This document shows positions 22,747 through 33,339 of a DNA stretch of 64,000 nucleotides, piece after piece; position 1 is the stretch's first letter, and each line of letters opens with the position of its first letter. The position numbers and the translations under genes are program-made. Source of the DNA: Trifolium pratense (lineage: Eukaryota; Streptophyta; Magnoliopsida; Fabales; Fabaceae); contig NC_060060.1 in the NCBI RefSeq assembly GCF_020283565.1, forward strand, positions 49,588,015-49,652,014, read 5' to 3'. Under the pieces are notes generated by a model that made no database searches, was not told the DNA's origin, and saw nothing but the letters and a program-made list of their open reading frames with translations.

Positions 22747-24216
22747 TATATTCCTTTGGGCTATAAGCTGCATGGTGTAAAATAATTGAACAGTACATAC
22801 TGTTTTCAAGTACATACAAAACAAATTTGAAATGTAAAAATAAGACAAATATGATTATTTTTTCTGAAGTAAATGTAAAGTGGTTGAGATTAATTTATGG
22901 CTTTTCTGGACTCATGTGTTGCTCCGAGACTCAGTTAATTAATGTTTTTTAAAAAATCATTAGACAAGAAATAAGGTGAATTTTTTGGTACACATCTTAC
23001 TTGGATATGTATAAATATACCGCTGATATAGATAATTCTGATAAATTCACAAATAATATCTATTAATTTTTTAACCTATAAGAATATATCCACCTCAACG
23101 GTACTTGTTAAGCAGGGATGAAACTGACATCGGTAAACCATATTGACATAGTATGATATCCTTTTAATTCCATTTAAAAAAAAGATATCCTTTTAATTTC
23201 TGTAAAAGAAACACATAATCAAGTTGGTAAACAAAGACATGCAATAGGAAAGATTGTACTTGTACACCCCCCCCCGGATTTTAAAAAAAAAATGAAGAAG
23301 TAATTCTATGGTAAATCCCAAGTGGTCCTGGACTATTCTTCTTTGTCTTTGTGCATGAAGAACTGATTCCCCAACAAAGAATAGCTGTCTTAGATTATAG
23401 TCTTTTGGAGATTGGAGAATAATGTCTAGTTAATTGCATATTATAGGGGGAACCATACTTCTATGCATTGGTTGAATCAACATAATATTTGAATAATATT
23501 TATAGGAGTACTAGTAATATTCACTAAAACAAATAGGAGATTTTGGCACAAAAAATTTAAATATTGCAAATTAAAATGCTTCTTTTGAGGCCTTGCATTT
23601 CTCCCCTATAGCTTGGAATCCTAGACATGCCCTATCCAAATTAGACCATAGTGGCTATATTTTTTTTTTTTGAAGCAACCATAGTGGCTATATGGTAAAT
23701 CCCAAGATGTAGATAATAATATTGTTTGTTCTATGATCCTTCCTATATAGTATGAAATTTCCTGAATACGTATTATTACTTTTTAATTAATTAATAATTG
23801 CTTCTTCAGAAAATATGTCAAATTAATTTTTATTAAATTTAGTTATCAGAGAGTTAAGAGACAAAGTTCATATTTTCTCTTTTTAATTATGATAGCTGAT
23901 TTGATTTTTCTAGCTAGTAATGAAATTTAAAGAAAAAATTGTAATTTAAATTAAGGTTGACACTTGAGATAACTCCAATAAATAAATAATGAAGGGTAAA
24001 ATGTAAACATAACATGTTAGTCATTATGAAAGTGTCCTAGGGATTAAATTGATAGTAAGTGGCTAAACACACTGATTAACATAACATATTAATTAATCCT
24101 GTCAACAAAAAAAAAAGTTAAATATCTTTTTGAAATATTCATAAAGTCAGTGAACTATTTGAGAGTGTCTTATAATATCAGAGATCAAATTGGTAAGTTT
24201 ACTTTATTTATTTATA
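22747..24216. other. Gene-free stretch
   Basis: No gene seen. It has a nine-C run at 23267-23275 and a short direct repeat (ATAGTGGCTATAT at about 23647 and 23682) around a T run, possibly a footprint. The rest is AT-rich. Confidence 0.4.
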
Positions 24217-24575
24217 GCCAAAATTACATCTGTGATCCTTTATCTTATTTATTTGTAACATATTGGTCCTTTATTTTTTTTTTGTCACATACAAGTCCTT
24301 TATCTTTATAAACGGTCACGAATTGGTTCTTTTTTATATTTTTTATTAAAAATATGATGAAGTGGCAAGCCACATAGGATAATCTGATTTTTTTTATTGA
24401 AAATTTTAAAAACCAATGTGTTTTGTTTACCCCAATCAGATTTTACCCTATTTGGCTTGCCACTTCAACATATTTTCAATAAAAAATGTAAAAAAGGACT
24501 AATTCGTGACAATTTATAAAGATAAAGGACTTGTATGTGACAAAAAAAATAAAGGACTTCACGTGTAATTTTGCC
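24217..24575. mobile_element. Fold-back MITE (Mutator-like), copy 2, with 9-bp target duplication
   Basis: Same family as 18803-19139: ends GCCAAAATTACATC.. and ..GTGTAATTTTGCC, with arms containing GTCCTTTATCTT / AAAGATAAAGGACTTG units. TTATTTATA is duplicated perfectly at 24208-24216 and 24576-24584. The arms have fewer tandem units than copy 1, and the centre contains a second inverted pair (AAAATATGATGAAGTGGCAAG / CTTGCCACTTCAACATATTT). Confidence 0.88.
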
Positions 24576-24724
24576 TTATTTATATTGATTTTGTTTGTCT
24601 CTGTAAATTAAATGACAAATACCACTAAAACTCACACATACAATCATAAGATATTCGAAAAGTATATAGCTAGATCCGTCCAATTTAATCTAAACAACCA
24701 CAATAAAAAGACCATGTTAAACTT

Positions 24725-24750
24725 TATATATATATATATATATATATATG
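24725..24750. repeat. (TA)n tract
   Basis: About 13 TA units immediately left of the inverted-repeat element at 24754. Confidence 0.9.
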
Positions 24751-24753
24751 AGA

Positions 24754-25528
24754 TAGGATCCGTTGACACCAGGTGTCAAAATAAAATTTGACACCAAATC
24801 TTGACCGTTAATTATAATTAATCCAAAGGTCCACGATTTTCATTAAATTCATTCACGTCATCACTAACTTCTCTTTTTTACTCTTCAACATAACTTCCAC
24901 AAATATGTTCGTTTCTATTTTTATATTTGGTTTCATCCAAGAACCCAGTTTCAGTCGGTCATCACTCTTTTAAAGAAGCTTTTAATTTTGTTCACTCCTT
25001 GTAAAAATTAAAACCCACAAAATCACATTGAAAAAAACTGCAGAACTCAACATTGCTTCAAAATTCAGAAGGGGGAAATTGTTACAAAGAAAAGTAGCTA
25101 ATCTGTAACCCAAAAGTAAAAAATTAGACTTAAATTGCATATCACACATAAATCATGTCATGATGTTAATTAGACTATCAAGCACATAGATCATAAAAAG
25201 ATGAATTGCATCTTTGTTTCGTGAATTTCACAATATTAATTTTTTACTTTGCATCTTTCTAATTGTTTATTGCAATTTACGATAGCAACAAAATTCGATG
25301 TTGGACATATATTTTGTGAGAAGAAGATGGTCCTCGTATAGAAAGAATCTCAAATTTAGAAAAGAACGATAATTAGATGAGTAAATATAGGAAATATAGT
25401 TAGTTGCAGAGAGAACACAGTATATTCAGTGATCCTTTTAATGAATAATTATTGGTCGTTAGATCAAATAAAATGAACGTTTTAGATTTGGTGTTAAAGT
25501 TTAGTTTGACACCTGGTATCAACGGATC

Positions 25529-25532
<4 letters not shown>
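24754..25532. mobile_element. Inverted-repeat element A housed between (TA)n tracts
   Basis: The left end AGGATCCGTTGACACCAGG and the right end CCTGGTATCAACGGATCCT are inverted repeats with few mismatches, continuing inward to ATTTGACACCAAATCT / AGATTTGGTGTTAAAG for about 46 bp. (TA)n lies directly outside both ends, so any target duplication is hidden. No open frame of note. The form resembles Micron-type or Mutator-like non-autonomous elements that sit in TA microsatellites; the assignment is inference. Confidence 0.8.

Positions 25533-25599
<67 letters not shown>
25533..25599. repeat. (TA)n tract shared by elements A and B
   Basis: About 33 TA units, right flank of element A and left flank of element B. 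Confidence 0.9.
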
Positions 25600-25600
<1 letters not shown>

Positions 25601-26352
25601 GGGGTTGCTAATTTACAACCAACTAAAAACATGTTGGTGTAAATTAGCAATACATACCTTTTCATCCCGGACAAATAAACCCTTGTCATTTAGTTATTTT
25701 ACACTAGAAAATTGGGGGTTAGTTAGGTAAACTTGATTGAATGTTGTGCACCCGTTTACTAATTTACACCCACATAATTATCAATATATGCAACCTAAAT
25801 AAACACATGACAACCTAGAAAATCAAAAAAGGACAACTTGAAAAAACATATGCAATCCAAATTCATCTTCTTTTTCTAATTTTTTTTTAAAAAAAACAAT
25901 TTTTTTTCAACAGAATTTTTCCAAAGCCATTAATTCTCGTGAATTACACATTGATTTTTTTTTTCATGCTCCAGAATTTTTTTAATCGTAATAAATATGA
26001 TTTTAAGATACAAGGATAATTCCTTAAAAAAAAAAGACAAGGATAAGTGACGTTAGTAGTAAAAAACAATGGCTTTTTTCTAGTTAGAAAACTTCAGTGC
26101 CTATTTTTTTTCCCTAAGCAAAAAATCAAATGTAAAAAGCTTTGGTAACAAAATTAAAAAAGCTTTGCGGATGTTTCAGGGAAACGAAGTCCAACGTTGG
26201 CAAATTATGTGGAAATTGAGAATGCAGTAACAAATGTTTTGTTTAAAAATAAAATTGAACGAAGTTTACATAGTTGTCCTTTTATTTATTACTAATATAA
26301 AATAATGGAAATGATATTTTGATCCAAAAATGAAAAGGTGTGCAATGCATTG

Positions 26353-26356
<4 letters not shown>
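25600..26356. mobile_element. Element B housed between (TA)n tracts
   Basis: Left end: GGTTGCTAATTTACAACC.., followed by GGTGTAAATTAGCAAT, which together form a terminal hairpin. The same end occurs at 50940 (element C). The right end (AGGTGTGCAATGCATTGCTAA) keeps only part of the expected inverted repeat. (TA)n abuts both sides. No coding. Confidence 0.7.

Positions 26357-26418
<62 letters not shown>
26357..26418. repeat. (TA)n tract between two copies of a 19-bp repeat
   Basis: About 31 TA units bounded by identical GTGTGCAATGCATTGCTAA at 26338-26356 and 26419-26437. Confidence 0.9.
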
Positions 26419-26421
<3 letters not shown>

Positions 26422-26590
26422 TGCAATGCATTGCTAACTCATTTTACAGAATTGAGTTTTTACTTGTAAAAGGTTTGAGAAGAATTTTACCCTATATTCT
26501 GGTTTGCAACTTTTTTGATGATATGCATAGACAAGAGGCATCTCTTTCTTAGAGGCACAAAGTGCCATGTATCACTTTTTCATATATTTT

Positions 26591-26950
26591 TGTTGCGGCA
26601 AGTGTGAGTAGTTAACTCTCACATTGCTTAAAATAGTAGAGATTGAACATTTTATAAGTGAGAGGACCCGTAAACCTAACACCTTAAAGTTTTGGGTAAA
26701 AATGTAGTGTCCAACTCACTTGTGAAATTGTTCTTGAGCCTAATGTGAATGATCCCCTAATTGCCCCTCGTGATGACCCAACACTTTCCATGGTATCAAT
26801 GCAAGGAGGGTTGTTGTTAGACCATTCTATCTTTCTAAGGGAACAATTTTAAAAAGTTGTGTTTGTCTCTTTTTCCACATTTACAGATTTACTACTAATG
26901 TAACAAAGGTTAACTTCATGAAATTAAATGGACAAATATATTGGTGTAGC
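26591..26950 (+). mobile_element. 5' end of a small LTR retrotransposon (LTR, primer site, gag start)
   Basis: TGTTGCGGC at 26591 to TTTCCA at 26790 looks like a 200-bp LTR. TGGTATCAATGC (26791-26802) matches the initiator-tRNA-Met primer binding site used by copia elements. A gag-like start MKLNGQIYW follows near 26924. No downstream domains remain. Confidence 0.6.
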
Positions 26951-27021
26951 TGGTGAGAAGTTTGGTTTAGATAGAGTTTAGAGTACTGTAGATAACTAGC
27001 ATAGTCACCACATACGTAAGA

Positions 27022-27213
27022 TTTCTTTTTTTTTTTTTACGGTAACGTAGATGTTAGATATCTACTATATGTCCATTCTATTTTGGTATATTTACGAGAT
27101 GACAAGTCATTGAACATTCACATATATAAAGTGGAGGGGTCGGAGTTTGAATATCGATCATGACGTACGACCAAACAATTTTAATATTTCTACCAATTAA
27201 GTTAGAACTTATG
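27022..27213 (-). mobile_element. SINE (same family as 32566-32708)
   Basis: On the minus strand: a degenerate box A (CTTAATTGGTAG), box B-like ATTCAAACTCCG, the TGTGAATGTTCAATGACTTG tail and a terminal A run (T run at 27028-27039 on the plus strand). Confidence 0.55.
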
Positions 27214-28112
27214 GATTATGTACAATTTTGATATAGGAAAGTTGTTAGATTTTGTGTTGGGAGTTTGCTGCAAATAATTTCACCAAGAAGAAGATAAAAG
27301 ATGAAGTTTTCATGGTGATGATTGCATATAAATTCTAAAGTGTGTGTATAATACTAAGCTTTAGGTTCGATTTACTCCCACAATTTATATAAATTGGATG
27401 CAAATGAGATAACCAACGAATCTCTTTATGATACTTTCGAAACGTTGACATGAATTGCACTCATATCAAGTATATCAATCAATGATAGTTTACATAATAA
27501 AGTTCATTCAATAACCCACATGCACTATAGAAAAGAATAAATGACTCAGAAATATTTTAGACAAAAATTGATTCATGAAACATGAATTTTGTTTTGTGTC
27601 TTCTCTGTCTTCAGAGTGACTCTATTTAGAAAGAAACTCTTGAAAGATATTCAATAATGTTAATTTGAAACAAGATTCACTATTGTGCACAAAAAGTTGC
27701 AAGAGTAAATCAAGAGACACATTTTTTCAATCTAACCATTGCACCATTTCAAGTATATTTTAAAAATTCTCGAACAACATTTTTTTCTACTTAAATGAGT
27801 TTGCTAGATTAAAATAGGATTAATATTTTCTCCATAACAAATTATACATAAAAATTGATATATTTGATTTAAAATTTAGACTAAATATATCAATTTTTTT
27901 ACCCATTGTTATTTATATTTATTATGAAGAGAGTAAGTAGGACAAAATTGAAGAGAAAAAAAGGTGAATCACCATTCTTATCGGCCTCTTAATATCTTTT
28001 GTTTTTTTGTTTTTTTTTTTTTTTATTTTTTTTTTATATTTTTTATAAAGGAGGCCTTGCAATAACTAGAAAGAAACCCGGGAGATAGAAACTCCAATAT
28101 CATACATCAAAG

Positions 28113-28220
28113 AGAATTCAAAATTGTGGGTGGTGGCCTTATTTGTGATCATCATGGTCACTTCATTAAAGGTTCTCTTTGAGGAAATGTGAGTATTGCA
28201 CAGTGAAATTATTTTGGCAC
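28113..28220 (+). mobile_element. LINE RNase H scrap
   Basis: The frame reads GGGLICDHHGHFIKGSL then a stop, matching the first strand region of the LINE RNase H domain (CGG.IRD..G.F..G). Only about 30 codons remain. Confidence 0.5.
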
Positions 28221-29119
28221 CAGATTTAGAATTAAGAACATTATCTTTGAAACATTATTTTGACACGAGATTTTGGTATTAAGAACATTATCTTTTAAGA
28301 TCTGTCTGATGAGAGAAAATTTGAGAGTCGCGGTTTCTTCACAGGAGATTGATTACCAGGGTCACATATCAACACTGTCGATCTTGGGATAGGGCAAGTA
28401 GGGCTACGACCATGGGCCTCCAGAAATCAGGGGCCTCAATTTTTATTATTATTTTAGGTATAGTTAAACAATCACAAAAAAAACAATAAAAGAGGACTAG
28501 ATGTGCATGCCTAATCTGAAAGAAAGATAATAAGGTCCAAATTAAATAAATGAATGAGTATTTTAGATTAGTTAAAAAATAAACAATTACTTTTTATGTT
28601 ATTGTTGTTATTTATAAATTTAATAGAGAATATTCATTTTGAATTTTATGCGTTTTTTAGTTAAAAGTCCATTTTTATTATTCAACTTCATCCTTCAAAT
28701 AATTAGTCCATAAATCTCCTATTGATATATTTGGTCACACAACATCAGTTAATACGCAATTTTGATATATTTCTTCTTTGTGAAAGTTGAAAAAAGTTGA
28801 TTAATTAGTATATATCCACAATCTTCTTTGGAACCAAATTAATTAGGAGGGTCAAATAATTATTGATTGATAGATTAGTCTTATAGAAAAACATGAATGA
28901 ATTTGATAATTTGAGTTCATGTGGCTAAAAATCATTCCCCACAATTCTCTCATTTCTGTTGGGTAGCTAGTAAATGGTGCAACCACCAACAAACAAGGAA
29001 GAAAAAAAAAACAAATAAATTGAAAATAATGGTACCACCAATACTATAAATATAATTGTCCCACTGCACTGACATTGAAATTTCAATTTTGTCTATCCAT
29101 GTGAATTTTAATTCAAAAA

Positions 29120-29320
29120 AGTAACCATGCATATACAAGTGAAAAAATTGTGACCACCTCTGATTCATTTTCTAGTGCTGCAATTTTTTTAAATCATTAC
29201 AAAATGCATGACCTAGAGTTGTCTTAATTGGAGAAAGTTTTGAGAAAGTTTATTTGGAAGTATTCGTTTGTCTATAAAGGGGCCTTTGCATTGCATGTGT
29301 GTGGATTGTTGTATATGCAT
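29120..29320. repeat. Direct duplication, copy 1 (partner at 31035-31190)
   Basis: Shared order: TGACCAC.., TAGTGCTGCA.TTT, CATGAC.TAGA.TTGTCTTAATTGGAGAAAGTTT, TTTGGAA, GCATGTG, TGTGTG. Copy 1 contains CTATAAAGG, which copy 2 lacks. Confidence 0.65.
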
Positions 29321-30129
29321 ACCACTTCAGGGAGTCAACTGTAATTTTGGTTCAAATGAGATGTTATGCAAATTTAACAAAATAGTCATAAATCAATAGA
29401 TACAAGTGATAGCATATTTGTAATATCACATCAATAGATTAAACATGAACGACATATCTTTTAGGATTTGGAGATGATTCGTGAGAGTAAAACCATGATA
29501 GGAAATGACTACCCTCATTACCGTTAGCACTTCAGAGTCAGGTTTGACCTTGTGTCCAAATGGGATAATATTTAAATTACTAAACGGCTGAATGATCAAC
29601 CCATCACGGTCCACTCAGAAACAAGAGTCCAATTATATAATTCATCAATATTAAGTATTTAATAACAATTAGACCATAATTTATATTAATAATTGATTAT
29701 TGTCAATTCATAACTCATTAATTAAATAATTAATCCAACATTATATTGATTCAATAATGAGATGTGTTAATTCAATGATAAAAACAAGTTTGTGCATAGT
29801 AAAAAATTTGTCTTAATTTTGCATATTGGATAAAGTTTGTCACTATAGTTATTAAGTGTATCTAGATTATAAAAACATCACTGTATTGAATGTGTATTAT
29901 TTTCTACGTTAATTTGGACATCAAATGTATTTTTTGTCAGTAAATTCGGTTATCGAATGTGTCTTTCATTAAAGAACATTTTTTTTTTTTTTAAGTTTTG
30001 TCTAATGTATACAAGTAAAATAATCTTTTATTATTGATAAATATATATATTTTTTATTATTAAATCAATAAAATTTTTCATATCTCATACAATTTAATTA
30101 ATAGGTATAAAATTTATTGATTCAATAAT

Positions 30130-30222
30130 TCAAACGATCTGATGCATCGTGTGACCCGTTAAGTCCGCTGGAATCCTGCTCCACAATGCAATGTTTCTGC
30201 CAACTGAGCTAAGTTCACGGGA
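30130..30222 (-). mobile_element. tRNA-derived SINE head
   Basis: The minus strand carries a clear box A (TTAGCTCAGTTGGCAG) 35-40 bp before GGATTCCAGCGG, a weak box B. It lacks a tRNA acceptor stem, so it is not a functional tRNA gene. Confidence 0.5.
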
Positions 30223-31034
30223 TGAAAGCTTGGTATTTTAATAAGCTAGAATAGTTAGTTTTAAAATTTCAAATGATTGGTCCTCAAATTTTTAAAACAA
30301 AAATTGACAATTATATTATTTTTGAAAAATTAACTCATATATCTGACTAATTCATCAAGCAAACTAATTCAAGAAAAAATTAATAAGAATAATTAACCTC
30401 AAAATTAACCAGCTTCTATTTTAATCAAAGGGTTCATTATTTCCTATCAGACCTTTTTTTAATTTTTATCTCACTATGTAATGTATCACAGTTTATGGTG
30501 GTACAGAGAAATGGAAATGGTTTCTTCAAAAAAGAAGAAAGGGGAAAGGAAGTGCACTGAGAGCAAAAGAGAGAAATATATACTTTGGTAGCTAAAAGTA
30601 TAGTTAAAAGTGTTGTTAAAAAAAAAAAAGTGTGATAAGTGCTCTACATAATAGAGGCTTTTGGGTTGCATGTGTATTGAAAAATAATGGATTTTGAACC
30701 AAACAAAACTAACAATGAATAATAGAAACATGAGAATTTCTTTTCGCCCCCCATTACTTCTCGAGTGTCGTACTTTTAGAATTTGTACGTTGATAAAACA
30801 AACACCAACGCTCAATTCCATCTCAGCAACCATAAAACTTTGTGAAACATGTTTGAGCTCTACTGTTCGAACACTTATTCGACACAATTCGAATTCTAAG
30901 GTTCGAACTAGTCTCGTATACACACGAGCCCCATTTTTTTTTACTAATTAATAACTTTTTTAGATAGACTTCCTTTTATCATTGAACTCACACCTAAAAT
31001 TGGTATGTTAATAACATAACTGCAGTTAAAAAAT

Positions 31035-31190
31035 CATGACCACACCTTTCATTCAATTTAATAGTGCTGCAGTTTTCTTGAAGCAATACAAAATTGCATG
31101 ACGTAGAATTGTCTTAATTGGAGAAAGTTTATTTGGAAATTTTCCTTTGCCTATGTAAATGCATGTGATGTGTGTGAATTGTTGATGGGT
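31035..31190. repeat. Direct duplication, copy 2 (partner at 29120-29320)
   Basis: See copy 1; about 1.9 kb apart in the same orientation, with scattered substitutions and small gaps. Confidence 0.65.
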
Positions 31191-32229
31191 TCTATTGCTT
31201 AGGTCAACATCAATTTGCATATATTTTTTTTATAGAACGCAGAAAGCTTGGAATTACGTTCACATATTGCTCCATATGAAAAAGTGTGAAAAAGAGATCG
31301 GATAAACATAAAATAAAGTGAAAACCAAGTTTCCAAGCATAAAGCTGTAAATGATGGTGATGGCCCAAGCATCCAAATTAGGTGGAAAAAATTTACATTC
31401 CATCCTTACATTGTGTTTGCTTCCTTCCACTATAAAACCAAGGACCAAGCAATTAAAACGGCATGCGGTCAGAAAATATTTGATTGTCTGATTAAGATCT
31501 AATGATTTAATTTAAAATGTGTAAATAATAAGAATAAATTATTTTAAATTTAGATCGTCCGATTTTGATTGGATGGCAAGATCTCTCTTAATTGCATGTA
31601 ATCCAAATTTATAAATTTGTAAAACTAATTGGACGCACATTGACACCCTTATAGGGGTTTTAATTTGGCAAATTGATGCATGTACTAAAATTTATTCTAC
31701 AAGAAGCAACAACTATTAGCTTCTAGTTAAAGAGAAACGTTGCATATTGTAAATTTGAACCCCTTAAGATAATTGTCAGGTTTCGATCTCCGACTTTTGT
31801 ATATGGAGTGTTAAAACTCAGTTAGGAGGGGAAAACTCATATTGTATGTTCAACAGGTTCTTAATGAAAATTAATCACTGCAAATTATGGTGAAAATTTC
31901 GCACCTATAAAATGGTATAATAAAAAATAAATAAAAAAAAAGAAACCAAACATCACCCATTGCAAATAATGCCAACAAGTTACAAGTAAATTATCAATTT
32001 GCTTCCTAAAATTGTAGGCATTAAGTATTCACATAATAGTAAAGACAAAAACTTTGATTTTGAATAATATCGAGCAAGATCATTGTGCTAACTTGAATAT
32101 AATTTATTAGTCAATGAAACTCTCTTTGATACTCTTATTAGAGATGCTCTAACTAGTAAATTAGTATTCATAATTAATATACCATTTACTGTTAAATTAG
32201 TTCTTACAAATTAATTGAAAGACGAGTTA

Positions 32230-32350
32230 ATACATTATTCGAAATTAAAGTCTTTTACTACAATTCGATTCCCCGCAACTGTAAGGGGAGAGTGTTGGAA
32301 CTACTTGATGTCAGAACTGACCCTCGAACCAGATTAAACGGTCCAGTGAG
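32230..32350 (+). mobile_element. SINE, 5'-truncated (partner of 56248-56372)
   Basis: Box B ATTCGATTCCCCGC is followed by GGGGAGAGTGTTGGAACTAC, TTGATGTCAGAACTGAC and CTCGAACCAGATTAAAC, the same tail as the fuller minus-strand copy at 56248-56372. Confidence 0.65.
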
Positions 32351-32565
32351 TCGGATATAAAAAAAATTAAATTCTTTTTTGCATAAATATCTAAAAGTAT
32401 TCATTTTTTAAAATATCTAACCACTATAATTTTTGAAGGTGGGTAATTGATAGTTTTTCTAAACATGATATAGCGACTATTTTGAGGACTAAAAGTATTC
32501 ATTTTTTAAAATAGAGATTATTTTTACAAACTATAATATTATAGGCACTAAAATTACAATTAATT

Positions 32566-32708
32566 TTTTTGGGTACAAAGACGAAATGACAAACCAGTGG
32601 AAACTCACACACACAAAAGTGGAGGGATCAGAGTTCGAACTCCGGTTATAGCATGACCTAAAAATTTCGAGGCATTTCTATCGTCAGTTGAGTTAGAATT
32701 TATGAACA
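32566..32708 (-). mobile_element. SINE with box A and box B
   Basis: Minus strand: TAACTCAACTGACGATAG (box A), GGAGTTCGAACTCTG (box B), then TTTTGTGTGTGTGAGTTTCC and an A run. About 140 bp. Confidence 0.65.
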
Positions 32709-33339
32709 AATTACTATTAAAATTTAACATAGACTAACTTAAAAGGGGGAACTCTTACTTGGGCACAAACCCAAAACACTTGTCATTTCGGCACACATAC
32801 ATGATTTTAAAAATTTTAAATATAAAAAGATTGATTAATGATAGTTGATGTGACTTGTTTTTTGACGCAATAGTTGATGTGACTTAATAATTTGTCTTTT
32901 AATTTTACTACTTGATGTGTGTGCGCCTAAATAAGAAATGTTGCCAAGTAAGAGTTTCTCTTGATATTGTAACGATTAAAGTTATATGTTTAACCCTTGT
33001 TACTCGTTTTGATCTATTAATTATTAATTCACAAAGATTGGAGCCTATATGTGGCAAAAAATAGTACTATCGATTAACTAATCATATCATATAATATACA
33101 AAGAGTGTCACACAAATATAACTATTTGAAATGACACATGCAAAAATAAAATCCTTATAGAATGCCTAAAGACGTGCTTACCCAAGAAAATTATTGAAAA
33201 GATCAATTCAAATATCCAATTTTAGTGTGCAAATGTAAAATCTAACTCACAATTTGTACCATTGTTATTGAAAAGATCTATTGTTATTGTATTTGTTCAT
33301 AATAGTTACAATTTGTTTTGTTTTTTAATTTGTGGTAAA

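Larger units (their letters stand above)
27214..33339. other. Gene desert of about 6 kb
   Basis: No host gene can be supported. Besides the separately listed LINE scrap, SINEs and duplicated segment, it is AT-rich unique-looking DNA with long T runs (28005-28030, 29982-29993). The segment 30690-30950 has a different composition (several TTCGAA and CGA motifs) but no identifiable ends or protein. Confidence 0.45.

Noticed and set aside
26340..26552. Open frame of Tyr-Ile repeats
   Set aside because: Pure translation of a (TA)n microsatellite. The same applies to 51963-52208 and its reverse.
30486..30951. Overlapping frames of 145 and 85 codons on opposite strands
   Set aside because: Composition is low-complexity Phe/Ser/Tyr on one strand and unstructured on the other; no motif recognised.
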